Assembly (NCBI RefSeq): GCF_010093385.1
Contig: NZ_PDWV01000002.1
Coordinates: 62,001 to 126,000, forward strand
Origin: Pseudoxanthomonas mexicana
Lineage (GTDB): Bacteria; Pseudomonadota; Gammaproteobacteria; Xanthomonadales; Xanthomonadaceae
DNA length: 64,000 nt
Reading direction: 5' to 3'
Of the stretch, positions 8,846-17,509 are shown in pieces. Positions within the stretch are counted from its first letter, which is position 1. Each line of letters opens with the position of its first letter. The notes under the pieces were generated by a model, which saw nothing but the letters and a program-made list of their open reading frames with translations, was not told the origin of the DNA and ran no database searches. The position numbers and the translations under genes are program-made.

Positions 8846-9202
8846 ATGGACATCTTCAAGGTCTTCACCGTCGAAGCCGCCCACCGCCTGCCGCACGTGC
8901 CGGAAGGCCACAAGTGCGCGCGCCTGCACGGGCATTCGTTCCGCATCGAGCTGCACCTGTCCGGCCCGGTCGATCCGCAGGCCGGCTGGGTGATGGACTT
9001 CGCCGACGTGAAGGCGGCCTTCAAGCCCATCTACGAGCGGCTGGACCACCACTACCTCAACGACATCCCCGGCCTTGAAAACCCGACCAGCGAGCAGCTG
9101 GCGCAGTGGATCTGGGACCAGGCCAAGCCGCTGCTGCCGTTGCTGAGCGCCATCGTGGTGCACGAAACCTGCACCTCCGGCTGCCGCTATACCGGCCCCT
9201 GA
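8846..9202 (+). CDS. queD: 6-carboxy-5,6,7,8-tetrahydropterin synthase QueD
   Basis: This is a 118-residue member of the 6-pyruvoyl-tetrahydropterin synthase family. QueD converts 7,8-dihydroneopterin triphosphate to 6-carboxytetrahydropterin, the first committed step to queuosine and other 7-deazaguanines. The zinc-binding histidines are visible in [10 protein letters not shown] (His13) and CARLHGHSF (His30, His32), with the catalytic Cys in [18 protein letters not shown] and the C-terminal [12 protein letters not shown] are also family hallmarks. No other queuosine gene is nearby. Confidence 0.9.
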   Translation: MDIFKVFTVEAAHRLPHVPEGHKCARLHGHSFRIELHLSGPVDPQAGWVMDFADVKAAFKPIYERLDHHYLNDIPGLENPTSEQLAQWIWDQAKPLLPLLSAIVVHETCTSGCRYTGP

Positions 9203-9291
9203 GAGAGATGGAACCGGTTTCATACCACCTCTTACAAGCGCTTGATTTGTAACGGCTCCTGACCGTTCGTCGGATTTCCATACGGCGATTA

Positions 9292-9320
9292 TTGCATTGC
9301 AACATCGATCCGCTTATGCT
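9292..9320 (+). promoter_or_regulatory. Candidate sigma70 promoter of the phasin gene
   Basis: TTGCAT (9292-9297) and TATGCT (9315-9320) are separated by 17 bases and lie 40 bases before the phasin ATG. The surrounding spacer (9203-9291) is AT-richer than the flanking genes. AGGAG at 9349-9353 is the ribosome-binding site. Confidence 0.55.
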
Positions 9321-9359
9321 GCGACGCAACAAACGGGATTCCCCTTTCAGGAGCACGCC

Positions 9360-9752
9360 ATGAACGCGCAATTCAACGAAAGCTTCAGCCAGTTCACGCA
9401 CCAGTTCGCTGCGGCCGCCTCGCGCGCCAACCGCCTGGCCCTGGAAAGCGCCGAGACCGTGTTCGGCGTGCAGCTGAAGACGTTCGAGAAGAACATCGAC
9501 GCCACCACCGCCTTCTTCGGCGAGCTGGCCGAGACCCGCGACCTCGACGGCTACAAGAACCTGTGGCCGAAGGGCCTGCAGGTGGCCAAGGACAACGCCG
9601 AGCGCGTCGTCGCCGCCAGCCAGGAAGTGTTCGGCCTGAGCCTCAAGACCGGCGAAGCCTTCGGCCAACTGGTGAAGAGCCAGTTCGAGAGCGCGACCGA
9701 CAGCGTCCAGGCCTCGGTGGCCAAGGCGACCAAGGCCGCGAAGGCCAAGTAA
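9360..9752 (+). CDS. Phasin family protein
   Basis: This is a 130-residue, mostly helical, Ala-rich protein with the phasin_2 pattern: MNAQFNESFSQFTHQF, then LALESAETVFGVQLKTFEKN, and a C-terminal Ala/Lys-rich tail (ASVAKATKAAKAK). Phasins coat polyhydroxyalkanoate granules. No PHA synthase is in this window, and phasin-like proteins also occur without PHA storage, so its role here is open. It is monocistronic, with its own promoter and terminator. Confidence 0.85.
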   Translation: MNAQFNESFSQFTHQFAAAASRANRLALESAETVFGVQLKTFEKNIDATTAFFGELAETRDLDGYKNLWPKGLQVAKDNAERVVAASQEVFGLSLKTGEAFGQLVKSQFESATDSVQASVAKATKAAKAK

Positions 9753-9820
9753 GCGCGCTTCAACCAAGCTCGCTTCAACCGGTTATTGCGCGGCCCTCCC
9801 CTCCCTCCGCGCAAACCCGA

Positions 9821-9850
9821 CCCGGCAGCCCCCACGCTGCCGGGTTTTTT
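9821..9850 (+). terminator. Intrinsic terminator of the phasin gene
   Basis: An 8-base stem CCCGGCAG/CTGCCGGG (9821-9828 with 9837-9844) and an 8-base loop are followed directly by six T residues (9845-9850). Confidence 0.9.
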
Positions 9851-9887
9851 ATTGCGCGCAGTTTTCCTGGAGGGCCTTCGGGCCCCT

Positions 9888-10556
9888 CTACAGGGGAATC
9901 GCGATGTGCCGGCTGAGTTGTCCGGCGTCGATGTCCGGCGCATGCGGCAACCGTCCCCAGCACGGCACCGGCATGCGCGCCGAGAGCAGGGCGAAGTTCT
10001 CGTCGCGACGCGCCATCGCCGGATCGACTTCGTTGGCGATCCAGCCCACCAGGCGTGCGCCGTCTTCCTGGATGGCGCGCGCGCTGAGCCGCGCATGGTT
10101 GATGCAGCCCAGCCGCATGCCCACCACCAGCACCACCGGCAGACGCAGTTCCTGCACGAGGTGGCGCTGGTCGAGGGTGGCGGTCAGCGGGGCGGCCCAG
10201 CCGCCGACGCCTTCCACCAGCACCATGTCGGCCAGAGGATGCAGGCGCTCGAACGCGGACACCAGCACGCCCAGTTGCACGTCCACGCCGGCATCGCGCG
10301 CGGCGATCTCCGGCGCCAGCGGTGCGGGCAGCGCGTAGGGATTGACGTCATCGTAGGGCGGCCGCGGATCGCTGGCCGCCTGCAGGGCCAGCGCATCCTC
10401 GTTGCGCCACCCCTCGGGCGCGCGTTCGCAGCCGCTGGCGACGGGCTTCATGCCCACCGCACGCAGGCCGCGTGCGCGGAGCGCATGCAGCAGCGCCGCG
10501 CTCGCGACGGTCTTGCCCACGCCGGTATCGGTGCCGGTGATGAACACGCGGTCCAT
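9888..10556 (-). CDS. bioD: ATP-dependent dethiobiotin synthetase BioD
   Basis: This 222-residue enzyme closes the ureido ring of dethiobiotin from 7,8-diaminopelargonate, CO2 and ATP (penultimate biotin step, cytoplasm). The P-loop TGTDTGVGKT is at residues 7-16. MKPVASGCE, with the substrate-binding Lys, and VEGVGGWAAPL are also diagnostic. The frame is open a further 19 codons upstream, but family members begin at the chosen Met, right before the P-loop. The other bio genes are not adjacent. It is divergent from the msrC-like gene. Confidence 0.92.
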   Translation of the reverse strand: MDRVFITGTDTGVGKTVASAALLHALRARGLRAVGMKPVASGCERAPEGWRNEDALALQAASDPRPPYDDVNPYALPAPLAPEIAARDAGVDVQLGVLVSAFERLHPLADMVLVEGVGGWAAPLTATLDQRHLVQELRLPVVLVVGMRLGCINHARLSARAIQEDGARLVGWIANEVDPAMARRDENFALLSARMPVPCWGRLPHAPDIDAGQLSRHIAIPL

Positions 10557-10675
10557 CACGGTCCTGCAGGCGCAAGAGCGCCACTCGGTAAGGCCATCAT
10601 CGTTGTTGGGCATGCCGGTTCACGGCGACGATGATAATCCGGCCGCCATCGGACCCGCGGGGTAGAATCGAGCCC

Positions 10676-11161
10676 ATGTCATTCGCCTCCCAGACGCTCA
10701 CCGGCAGCAAGCCGGAACAATACGCACAGCTCGCCGACCAGGCCCGCGCCCTGTTGGCCGGCGAACCGGACCGGATCGCCAACGCCGCCAACCTCGCCGC
10801 GCTGATCTACCACGCCCTGCCCGACTTCAATTGGGTGGGCTTCTACTTCTTCGATGGCCGGGAATTGGTGGTCGGTCCGTTCCAAGGCTTACCAGCCTGC
10901 GTGCGGATCCCGTTGGACAAGGGGGTCTGTGGAGCCGCCGCACGCACCCGCCAGACCCAGCGCGTGGACGACGTGGACGCCTTCCCGGGCCACATCGCCT
11001 GCGATTCCGCCTCGCGCTCGGAACTGGTGGTCCCGCTGGTGAGGGGGGATGACCTGGTCGGCGTGCTCGACCTCGACAGCCCGCGCCTGGCGCGCTTCGA
11101 TGCCGACGACCAGGCGGGCATGGAGCGCATCGCCGCCATTTTTCTGGATTCGTTGACATGA
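10676..11161 (+). CDS. msrC: Free L-methionine (R)-S-oxide reductase, GAF-domain
   Basis: This is a 161-residue single GAF domain protein of the fRMsr family, which reduces free methionine-(R)-sulfoxide with thioredoxin. The three family cysteines are present at 75 (LPACVRI), 85 (KGVCGAA) and 109 (HIACDS), with SRSELVVPL following. The start ATG at 10676 gives the normal family length. An in-frame ATG at 10631 lies within the divergent promoter region and was not used. The stop codon overlaps the next gene by four bases (ATGA). Confidence 0.9.
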   Translation: MSFASQTLTGSKPEQYAQLADQARALLAGEPDRIANAANLAALIYHALPDFNWVGFYFFDGRELVVGPFQGLPACVRIPLDKGVCGAAARTRQTQRVDDVDAFPGHIACDSASRSELVVPLVRGDDLVGVLDLDSPRLARFDADDQAGMERIAAIFLDSLT

Positions 11162-12144
11162 CAGGCACCAAGCTGCGCAACATCGGCCCCAAATCCGCCG
11201 CCTGGCTCCGCCAGGTCGGCCTGCGCACGCAGGAGGATCTGGAGTCGGTAGGCGCGGTGGAGGCCTTCATCCGGGTCAAGCGGGCGGGGTTCCGCCCCAG
11301 CCTCAATCTGCTCTATGCGCTGGAAGGCGCCCTGCTGAACTGCCATTGGCAGCAGTTGCCGGAGGCCCGTCGTGGCGAACTGCTGGTGGCCTACGATGCC
11401 GCCGCCGCGCTGCTGCCGCCCCCAAGGGGCCGTCCCGCCGCCGGGCCGGTGACCACCACCCATACCGAGCAGGAAGAGGACGCAGGTCCTTCGCTGAACC
11501 TGTTCGACTCGCGCGGCGACGACTGCACCCCGCCATTCGTCGCGTCGAGCTTGCGCGAGATCGCATGCCCGCCGAGGCCGCAAGGCAGCGGAGCAAGCTC
11601 CGCTCTACGCTGGGCCACGATGGCGCACGCTTCCCGTATACTGCGCGCGCTTTCAGGTGACCCGCGGCGTTTCCGCCAAGGGTTGAAACGGGAAGCCGGT
11701 GACCCGCTCAGGCGGCATGCCGGCGCTGCCCCCGCAACGGTAGGCGAAGAAAGCCGCGGCATCGGCCACTGTGCGTCCACGACGCATGGGAAGGCGCCCC
11801 GGCGGAGTGCCCTGCACTCGCTCGCAAGCCCGGAGACCGGCCCGGAAGTCCACTGGTTGCGATGCGGAGGGCGTCGCGGCGTGCCGCGCCGCTTCGCCTG
11901 CGCTGTCCGCTCCGCATTCCTTTCCATCGCGACTCCACGCCGAACAATGCGCGCGGGGCGCGCGATGGAGCAGTTCCGATGCAGAGCCGTACCTTTTCCT
12001 CCCCTTCCCTACTGGCCCTCGCGGTCGCGATGGCGCTGCCATTCGCGGCCCAGGCGCAGGAAGCCACCGATCTCGACGAGGTCGTCGTCTCCGGCACGCG
12101 TACCGAGGTCGCCGTCGAAGACAGCCTGGTGCCTGCGCAGGTGA
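11158..12144 (+). CDS. TfoX C-terminal-domain protein with long unexplained open tail
   Basis: Residues 1 to about 85 match the TfoX C-terminal helix-hairpin-helix domain (LRNIGPKSAAWLRQVGL...GFRPSLNLLYALEGALLNCHWQ), seen alone in small Xanthomonad proteins of unknown role. No stop codon occurs at the expected place (about 11410-11530). The frame stays open for 328 codons through a REP-like repeat, the cobalamin riboswitch and the first 165 bases of btuB. The tail after residue 120 has no recognisable sequence. Either the tail is translated but meaningless, or a base change removed the natural stop. The start overlaps the msrC stop. Confidence 0.6.
   Translation: MTGTKLRNIGPKSAAWLRQVGLRTQEDLESVGAVEAFIRVKRAGFRPSLNLLYALEGALLNCHWQQLPEARRGELLVAYDAAAALLPPPRGRPAAGPVTTTHTEQEEDAGPSLNLFDSRGDDCTPPFVASSLREIACPPRPQGSGASSALRWATMAHASRILRALSGDPRRFRQGLKREAGDPLRRHAGAAPATVGEESRGIGHCASTTHGKAPRRSALHSLASPETGPEVHWLRCGGRRGVPRRFACAVRSAFLSIATPRRTMRAGRAMEQFRCRAVPFPPLPYWPSRSRWRCHSRPRRRKPPISTRSSSPARVPRSPSKTAWCLRR
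11587..11609. repeat. REP-like palindrome AGCGGAGCAAGCTCCGCT
   Basis: A short perfect hairpin (AGCGGAG, 4-base loop CAAG, CTCCGCT) ends in CTAC, i.e. GTAG-headed on the minus strand. This resembles REP units of Xanthomonadaceae. Only one copy was noticed in this window. It lies inside the open tail of the TfoX-domain ORF. Confidence 0.5.
11637..11642 (+). promoter_or_regulatory. Candidate -10 element for the cobalamin riboswitch / btuB transcript
   Basis: TATACT lies 10 bases before the first conserved riboswitch bases. No good -35 hexamer is seen 16-18 bases upstream, so the promoter is probably weak or assisted. Confidence 0.4.
11652..11850 (+). promoter_or_regulatory. Cobalamin (AdoCbl) riboswitch controlling btuB
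   Basis: The hallmark blocks appear in order: AGGTG near 11655; GGGAAGCCGGTG near 11690-11702; the B12 box GCTGCCCCCGCAACGGTA near 11727-11744; GCCACTG near 11766; TGGGAAGGC near 11787; and AGCCCGGAGACCGGCC near 11827-11842. Cobalamin riboswitches bind adenosylcobalamin and repress the downstream gene. Here that is the TonB-dependent receptor starting about 130 bases later, matching the usual arrangement. The exact ends are approximate. Confidence 0.93.
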
Positions 12145-13847
12145 TCGGCCGCGACGCGATCCAGCGCAGCCAGGCGCGCTCGCTGGGCGAGCTGCTGCAG
12201 GGCCGCGCGGGCATCTCGATCGCCAACCAGGGCGGCGCCGGCAAGATCACCACGCTCAACCTGCGCGGCGCCGAATCCGATCACGTGCTGGTGCTGGTGG
12301 ACGGCGTGCGCATGGGCTCGGCGACCGCCGGCCTGCCGGCGCTGCAGGACCTGCCGATCGACCAGATCGACCGCGTCGAAATCGTCCGCGGCCCGCGTTC
12401 GAGCCTGTGGGGCTCGGAAGCGATCGGCGGCGTGATCCAGGTGTTCACCCGCCGCAACACCGGCAAGGTGCGTCCTAACGTCCGCATCGGCGTGGGCAGC
12501 GACAGCACCCGCGAAGCCAGTGCCGGCATCGGCGGCGGCATCGGGCGCGGCTGGTTCGGCGCCGACGTGGCGTACACGCGCACCGACGGCTTCAACGCCT
12601 GTCGCGGCACCGGCGGCGATCCCGCGAACCCGTTCGACGGCGCAGGCTGTTTCACCGACGAGCCCGACCGCGATGGCTACCGCAACACCTCGGCCACCCT
12701 GCGCGGTGGCTATTCCTTCACCGATACGCTGGCATTGGAAGCCAACGCGCTGCGCGCCGAGGGCAAGAGCGAGTTCGACGGCAGCTTCACCAACCGCTCC
12801 GAGACCGTGCAGCAGGTGCTGGGCACCAAGCTGCGTTACACGCCCAGCGACAAGGTCAACCTGCTGCTGAGCCTGGGCCGCAACGACGACAAGTCCAACG
12901 ACTTCCACGACGACATACAGTCCGGCTATTTCCAGACGCGGCGCTACGTGGCCTCGGCGCAGGGCGACTTCACCGTGGCCGCGAACCAGCTGCTGACTGC
13001 GGGCATCGACTGGCAGGACGATCGGGTGGAAAGCACCACCCTGTTCGCCGTCACCCGGCGCGACAACCTGGCCGGCTTCGTCGAGTACCAGGGCCGTTTC
13101 GGCGCGCACCAGCTGCAGGCCAGCGTCCGCAACGACGACAACGAGCAGTTCGGCAACCACACCACCGGCAGCCTGGGCTACGGGTTCGGCTTCGGCAACG
13201 GGCTGAAGCTGACCGCCAGCGTGGCCACCGGCTTCAAGGCCCCGAGCTTCAACGACCTGTACTACCCCGGCTTCGGCAATCCGTACCTGAAGCCGGAACA
13301 ATCCGAGAGCGTCAACCTGGGCATCGCGCGGTACGCGGATACGTGGAACTGGACGTTCAACGTCTACCAGAACAAGGTGGACCAGCTGATCTCCTACGAT
13401 TCTCAGATCTTCCTGCCCAACAACATCGACGAGGCGCGCATCCGCGGCGCCGAGTTCACTGTCGACTTCACGCTGGCCGGCTTCGACATCGCCACCCAGC
13501 TGAGCCATACCGATCCGCGCAACCGTTCGGCCGGCCCCAACCACGACAACCTGCTGGCCCGTCGTCCGCGCAACACCGCGCGCATCGACGTGGACCGCGC
13601 GTTCGGCGACGTCCGCACCGGTCTGACGTTCAACGCCGCGGGCGAGCGTTACGACAACCTGGCCAATACCGATCGACTGGGCGGCTACAGCACGCTGGAC
13701 CTGCGCCTGGAGTACGCCATCGCGCCGGCGTGGACGCTGCAGGCGAAGGTGGGCAACGTGTTCGACCGCGACTACGAAACCGTCGCCTGGTACAACCAGG
13801 CCGGCCGCACCTACGGCCTGAGCCTGCGCTACCAGCCGCAGGACTGA
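11979..13847 (+). CDS. btuB: TonB-dependent vitamin B12 outer-membrane receptor BtuB
   Basis: This is a 622-residue outer-membrane beta-barrel for cobalamin uptake. The signal peptide covers residues 1-26 (cleavage after AQA), the TonB box DEVVVSGT is at 33-40, the plug domain is about 40-160 (LNLRGAESDHVLVLVDGVRMGS, VEIVRGPRSSLWGSEAIGG) and the barrel runs to the C-terminus. The chosen ATG gives a proper signal peptide; the frame is open back to 11862 but that part lies next to the riboswitch. The cobalamin riboswitch in front supports the substrate assignment. The protein ends RYQPQD rather than in the usual terminal aromatic residue. Confidence 0.92.
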   Translation: MQSRTFSSPSLLALAVAMALPFAAQAQEATDLDEVVVSGTRTEVAVEDSLVPAQVIGRDAIQRSQARSLGELLQGRAGISIANQGGAGKITTLNLRGAESDHVLVLVDGVRMGSATAGLPALQDLPIDQIDRVEIVRGPRSSLWGSEAIGGVIQVFTRRNTGKVRPNVRIGVGSDSTREASAGIGGGIGRGWFGADVAYTRTDGFNACRGTGGDPANPFDGAGCFTDEPDRDGYRNTSATLRGGYSFTDTLALEANALRAEGKSEFDGSFTNRSETVQQVLGTKLRYTPSDKVNLLLSLGRNDDKSNDFHDDIQSGYFQTRRYVASAQGDFTVAANQLLTAGIDWQDDRVESTTLFAVTRRDNLAGFVEYQGRFGAHQLQASVRNDDNEQFGNHTTGSLGYGFGFGNGLKLTASVATGFKAPSFNDLYYPGFGNPYLKPEQSESVNLGIARYADTWNWTFNVYQNKVDQLISYDSQIFLPNNIDEARIRGAEFTVDFTLAGFDIATQLSHTDPRNRSAGPNHDNLLARRPRNTARIDVDRAFGDVRTGLTFNAAGERYDNLANTDRLGGYSTLDLRLEYAIAPAWTLQAKVGNVFDRDYETVAWYNQAGRTYGLSLRYQPQD

Positions 13848-13859
13848 CGTGGATGCCGG

Positions 13860-13880
13860 TGACCCGCCTCCCGCGGGTCA
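13860..13880. terminator. Hairpin between btuB and the convergent hypothetical gene
   Basis: TGACCCGC/GCGGGTCA (13860-13867 with 13873-13880) forms an 8-base perfect stem 12 bases after the btuB stop. No T-tract is present on either strand, so termination function is tentative. Confidence 0.4.
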
Positions 13881-13893
13881 TCGGCGCGCGCCC

Positions 13894-14370
13894 TCAATGC
13901 AGCATGCCGTGCCGATGCAAGCCCAGTGAAACGACAGGCTCGCCGCGTACCGCCCGCAGCGTGTGCACGAGCTGGTGATACGTGGATGCCAGCTGCGCGA
14001 ACAGGTCCGCATAGGCGCTGCGCCCGCTGTCGGCCACGCCCTGGTAGGCGCCGCGCCCCAGGTCGATGAAGTACTCCACGCTGACGCGGCGCCGCTGCGC
14101 CAAGGCAGGAAACAGGCCTGCGATCAGCAGGCAGCGGTCGCCGACATCGCGCAAGGCATCGCTGCGTGCGCTGCCCACGCGCAGCTGCGCCTCCAACCAC
14201 TCCAGCGCCTGCGTACGCACCAGCAAGTGTCCGTCGCGCTGGTGCCGCAACAGCACGAACACCAGATAGCTCTCCTGCGCCTCGTCCAGCGCCTGTCCGC
14301 AGCGCGTGCAGGCCTCGCGCACCAGCGACTGCCACAGCTCGGCCGCCGCACCCTGTCGAATCGTATCCAT
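13894..14370 (-). CDS. Hypothetical protein, 158 residues
   Basis: I do not recognise this family. The product is a soluble, mostly helical protein with a CxxC pair near the N-terminus (ACTRCGQ, residues 21 and 24), several Tyr/Leu-rich helices and no signal peptide or membrane segment. It is a convincing gene: it is in the gap between btuB and dinB, its codon use matches its neighbours, and a GAGGGGAGGC ribosome-binding stretch precedes the ATG. It is convergent to btuB and upstream of dinB on the same strand. Confidence 0.7.
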   Translation of the reverse strand: MDTIRQGAAAELWQSLVREACTRCGQALDEAQESYLVFVLLRHQRDGHLLVRTQALEWLEAQLRVGSARSDALRDVGDRCLLIAGLFPALAQRRRVSVEYFIDLGRGAYQGVADSGRSAYADLFAQLASTYHQLVHTLRAVRGEPVVSLGLHRHGMLH

Positions 14371-14492
14371 CGTCTGCCTCCCCTCGGGTTGACGACGCCG
14401 AGACTATCGCCGAAGCGCAGGACGCGCTGGCAGGCGCGCGCAGCGAGTGCCAACGGGCAGCGGCCACGTGCACAACGGCCTCGTGACCGACG

Positions 14493-15563
14493 TCAAACGA
14501 CGGTGTCGAACAGCCCTGGCTGGGTGGCGACCTCGTCGCGATCACGGAAGCCGGACAGGCCCACGCCGACCAGCCGGTAGCGCGTCGAGGCCGGCAGGTC
14601 CACGCGTTCGCGCAGGGCCAGCGCGATATCGACGAACTCCTGTGCCGATGCCGGCGGCGCTTCGGGGGTGAAACTGCGGGTCAGGATGCGGAACTGCGCG
14701 GTCTTCAGCTTCAGTACCACCGTGCGGCCCACGCGCTCGGTCTTGCGGCTGGCCTGCCAGGCCTTCTCCGCGATGCGGACGATATGCGGTTCCAGTTCCG
14801 ACAGCGGCAGGTCGGTCGCGAAGGTGTCTTCGGAGGAGATGGACTGCACCGGCTGCTCGGGTTCGACAGGCCGCTCGTCGATGCCGCGCGCGCGCCGGTA
14901 CAGGCTGCCACCGAAGCTGCCAAAGCGCTGCTCCAGATCGCGCTGGTCGAAGATGCGCAGGTCGCCTACGGTGTGGATGCCGGCCGCATTCAACTTGCCC
15001 TGCATCACCTTGCCCACGCCCGGAATGCGCTCCACCGGCAGCGGTGTGAGGAAGGCCTCCACCTGGTGTGGCCGCAGCACGAACTGCCCATCAGGCTTGC
15101 GCCAGTCCGACGCGATCTTGGCCAGGAACTTGTTGGGCGCCACGCCGGCCGAGGCGGTGAGCTGCGTCTCTTCGCGGATCTGCGCGCGGATGGTTTCGGC
15201 CACGGCGGTGGCCGTCGGCAGGTCGGACTTCGGCGCGGTGACGTCCAGATAGGCTTCGTCCAGCGACAGCGGTTCGACCAGGTCGGTATGACGCAGGAAG
15301 ATCTCGCGCACCTGTCGCGACACCGCCTTGTAGCGTGCGAAGTCCGGCGGCACGAACACCGCCTGCGGACACAGCCGCTCCGCGCGCACGGCCGGCATTG
15401 CCGAGCGCACGCCGAACACGCGCGCTTCGTAGGATGCCGCGCACACCACCGAACGTTCGCCGCGCCAGGCCACCACCACCGGCCGTCCGCGCAGCGACGG
15501 ATCGTCGCGCTGCTCCACCGACGCGTAGAACGCGTCCATGTCGATGTGGATGATCTTGCGCAT
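14493..15563 (-). CDS. dinB: DNA polymerase IV (Y-family translesion polymerase)
   Basis: This is a 356-residue Y-family polymerase. The catalytic acidic residues are Asp8 ([13 protein letters not shown]), Asp102 and Glu103 ([10 protein letters not shown]), with the steric-gate aromatic pair at 12-13. The helix-hairpin-helix and little-finger domains follow. The C-terminus ends [10 protein letters not shown], a likely beta-clamp-binding motif. The frame is open to 15749, but the family begins with [10 protein letters not shown]. No LexA-type box was recognised upstream. It is divergent from fabA. Confidence 0.93.
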   Translation of the reverse strand: MRKIIHIDMDAFYASVEQRDDPSLRGRPVVVAWRGERSVVCAASYEARVFGVRSAMPAVRAERLCPQAVFVPPDFARYKAVSRQVREIFLRHTDLVEPLSLDEAYLDVTAPKSDLPTATAVAETIRAQIREETQLTASAGVAPNKFLAKIASDWRKPDGQFVLRPHQVEAFLTPLPVERIPGVGKVMQGKLNAAGIHTVGDLRIFDQRDLEQRFGSFGGSLYRRARGIDERPVEPEQPVQSISSEDTFATDLPLSELEPHIVRIAEKAWQASRKTERVGRTVVLKLKTAQFRILTRSFTPEAPPASAQEFVDIALALRERVDLPASTRYRLVGVGLSGFRDRDEVATQPGLFDTVV

Positions 15564-15710
15564 CACGCGATGATATCGGCCGCCGTACGCGATCGCATGG
15601 AGGCTTTCCGATCCGATGCGCATGCGCGTGCAGAATGCGGGCAGGCTTCGCCAAACCCTTGCCGCAATTGGGTTATGGCGATGGTACGCCGGCGTATGGA
15701 AAAACCCGCG

Positions 15711-15752
15711 TTGATCTGCATCAAGACAAGCGTATGCACATGTGTGCATTAT
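15711..15752 (+). promoter_or_regulatory. Perfect FNR box with class II promoter in front of fabA
   Basis: TTGATCTGCATCAA at 15711-15724 is an exact TTGAT-N4-ATCAA Fnr/Anr site. If its centre (15717.5) is set at -41.5, the start point falls at 15759 and the -10 hexamer at 15747-15752, where CATTAT is found. This is the geometry of an Fnr-activated class II promoter. The fabA ATG is at 15779, and an Fnr-like protein with the matching recognition helix is encoded at 6256-7020. Confidence 0.75.
15735..15748. promoter_or_regulatory. Palindrome TGCACA-TG-TGTGCA upstream of fabA
   Basis: A 6-base inverted repeat with a 2-base spacer lies between the FNR box and the -10 element, overlapping the latter by two bases. 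A protein bound here would compete with RNA polymerase, so it could be a repressor operator. No regulator is identified. Confidence 0.4.
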
Positions 15753-15778
15753 TTGTGCTTCGCAGAACGGACCCCGCC

Positions 15779-16294
15779 ATGAACGCCCCCGCCTCCTTCT
15801 CCCGCGAACAGCTGCTGGCCAGCGCGTGCGGCGAACTGTTCGGCCCCGACAGTGGCCGCCTCCCGAACGACCCGATGCTGATGTTCGACCGCATCACCGA
15901 GATCCGCCAGGACGGGGGCGCGCACGGCAAGGGCATGGTGCGTGCGGAACTGGATATCCACCCGGACCTGTGGTTCTTCAAGTGCCACTTCATCGGCGAT
16001 CCGGTGATGCCCGGCTGCCTGGGCCTGGATGCGATGTGGCAGCTGACCGGCTTCTTCCTGACCTGGATCGGCGCGCCGGGCCGCGGCCGCGCGCTCGGTT
16101 CCGGCGAAGTGAAGTTCACCGGCCAGGTGTTGCCCACCGCCAAGCGCGTCAGCTACGAGATCGACATCAGCCGCGTGGTCAACCGCAAGCTGGTGCTGGC
16201 CGTGGCCGACGGCCGCATGCTCGTGGACGGCCGCGAGATCTACACCGCGCGGGATCTGCGCGTGGGCCTGTTCACCTCGACGGAGAGCTTCTGA
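15779..16294 (+). CDS. fabA: 3-hydroxydecanoyl-ACP dehydratase/isomerase FabA
   Basis: FabA dehydrates beta-hydroxyacyl-ACP and isomerises trans-2- to cis-3-decenoyl-ACP, the branch point of oxygen-independent unsaturated fatty acid synthesis. The 171-residue product has catalytic His70 ([14 protein letters not shown]) and Asp84 ([14 protein letters not shown]), the same numbers as in E. coli. The ATG at 15779 gives the family length, although the frame is open to 15635. Its stop codon overlaps the fabB start (TGATG). The FNR box upstream suggests oxygen control. Confidence 0.95.
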   Translation: MNAPASFSREQLLASACGELFGPDSGRLPNDPMLMFDRITEIRQDGGAHGKGMVRAELDIHPDLWFFKCHFIGDPVMPGCLGLDAMWQLTGFFLTWIGAPGRGRALGSGEVKFTGQVLPTAKRVSYEIDISRVVNRKLVLAVADGRMLVDGREIYTARDLRVGLFTSTESF

Positions 16295-17502
16295 TGCGTC
16301 GCGTCGTCATCACCGGCCTGGGCATCACCTCCTGCCTGGGCAACGATGCGGATACCGTGTCGGCCGCGCTGCGTGAAGGCCGTTCGGGCATCCGCCATAT
16401 CCCGCAGTACGCCGAACTCGGCTTCCGCAGCCAGGTGGGCGGCGCGCCGGAGATCGACCTTGAGGCGCAGATCGACCGCAAGCAGAAGCGCTTCATGGGC
16501 GATGCCGCCGCGTTCGCGCACATCGCCCTGCGCGATGCGATCGCCGATGCCGGCCTGGACGAGGCGCTGGTCAGCCAGCCGCGCACCGGCCTGATCGCCG
16601 GTTCCGGTGGCGGTTCGGCGGAATGGCAGATCGAAGCTGCCGACCTGCTGCGCAACCGAGGCATCCGCAAGGTCGGGCCGTACATGGTCCCGCGCACGAT
16701 GTGCTCCACGGTGTCGGCGACGCTGGCCACCGCGTTCAAGATCAAGGGCGTGAGCTATTCGATCTCCGCCGCCTGCGCGACCTCAGCGCCCTGCATCGGC
16801 GCGGCGGCGGACATGATCCGCGCCGGCCGCCAGGACATCATGTTCGCCGGCGGCGGCGAGGAACTGCACTGGGCGCTGACGATGATGTTCGACGCCATGG
16901 GCGCGCTGTCCAGCAAGCGCAACGACGACCCGACCCACGCCTCGCGCCCGTACGATGCGGACCGCGACGGCTTCGTCATCGCCGGTGGCGGCGGCATGCT
17001 GGTGCTCGAGGGCTACGACCACGCGGTGAAGCGCGGCGCGCGCATCCATGCCGAGCTGCTGGGCTACGGCGTGACCTCCGACGGCGCCGACATGGTGGCG
17101 CCGTCCGGCGAAGGTGCCGTGCGCTGCATGCAGATGGCGCTGGAAGGCGTCTCCCGGCCCTTGGACTACCTCAACACCCACGGCACCTCCACCCCGCTGG
17201 GCGACATCATCGAACTCGAGGCGATCCGCACCGCGCTCGGCGACACGCTGCCGCCGATCTCCTCCACCAAGGCGCTGTCCGGCCACTCGCTGGGCGCCGC
17301 CAGCGTGCACGAGGCGATCTACTGCCTGCTGATGATGCGCGACGGCTTCATCGCGGGGTCGGCCAACATCGAGACGCTGGATGAAGGCGCGACGGGCTTC
17401 CCCATCGTGCAGGCGAGCCGCGACGCCACGCTCGACACGGTGATGTCCAACAGCTTCGGTTTCGGCGGCACCAACGCCAGCCTGGTGTTCGGCCGGGTCT
17501 GA
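16294..17502 (+). CDS. fabB: 3-oxoacyl-ACP synthase I FabB
   Basis: This is a 402-residue condensing enzyme that elongates cis-3-decenoyl-ACP made by FabA. The catalytic triad is Cys161 (SAACATSA), His296 ([13 protein letters not shown]) and His331 ([11 protein letters not shown]), and the C-terminus [14 protein letters not shown] is typical. It is translationally coupled to fabA. It converges on the glpQ-like gene with only seven bases between them and no visible terminator. Confidence 0.95.
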   Translation: MRRVVITGLGITSCLGNDADTVSAALREGRSGIRHIPQYAELGFRSQVGGAPEIDLEAQIDRKQKRFMGDAAAFAHIALRDAIADAGLDEALVSQPRTGLIAGSGGGSAEWQIEAADLLRNRGIRKVGPYMVPRTMCSTVSATLATAFKIKGVSYSISAACATSAPCIGAAADMIRAGRQDIMFAGGGEELHWALTMMFDAMGALSSKRNDDPTHASRPYDADRDGFVIAGGGGMLVLEGYDHAVKRGARIHAELLGYGVTSDGADMVAPSGEGAVRCMQMALEGVSRPLDYLNTHGTSTPLGDIIELEAIRTALGDTLPPISSTKALSGHSLGAASVHEAIYCLLMMRDGFIAGSANIETLDEGATGFPIVQASRDATLDTVMSNSFGFGGTNASLVFGRV

Positions 17503-17509
17503 GTGAGGT

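Noticed and set aside
9240-9255. FNR site at CTTGATTTGTAACGG before the phasin gene
   Set aside because: Only one half-site is present; the second half reads AACGG.
15564-15749. N-terminal extension of DinB by 62 codons
   Set aside because: Y-family polymerases start at the catalytic [10 protein letters not shown]; the extension covers the fabA promoter region and the FNR box.
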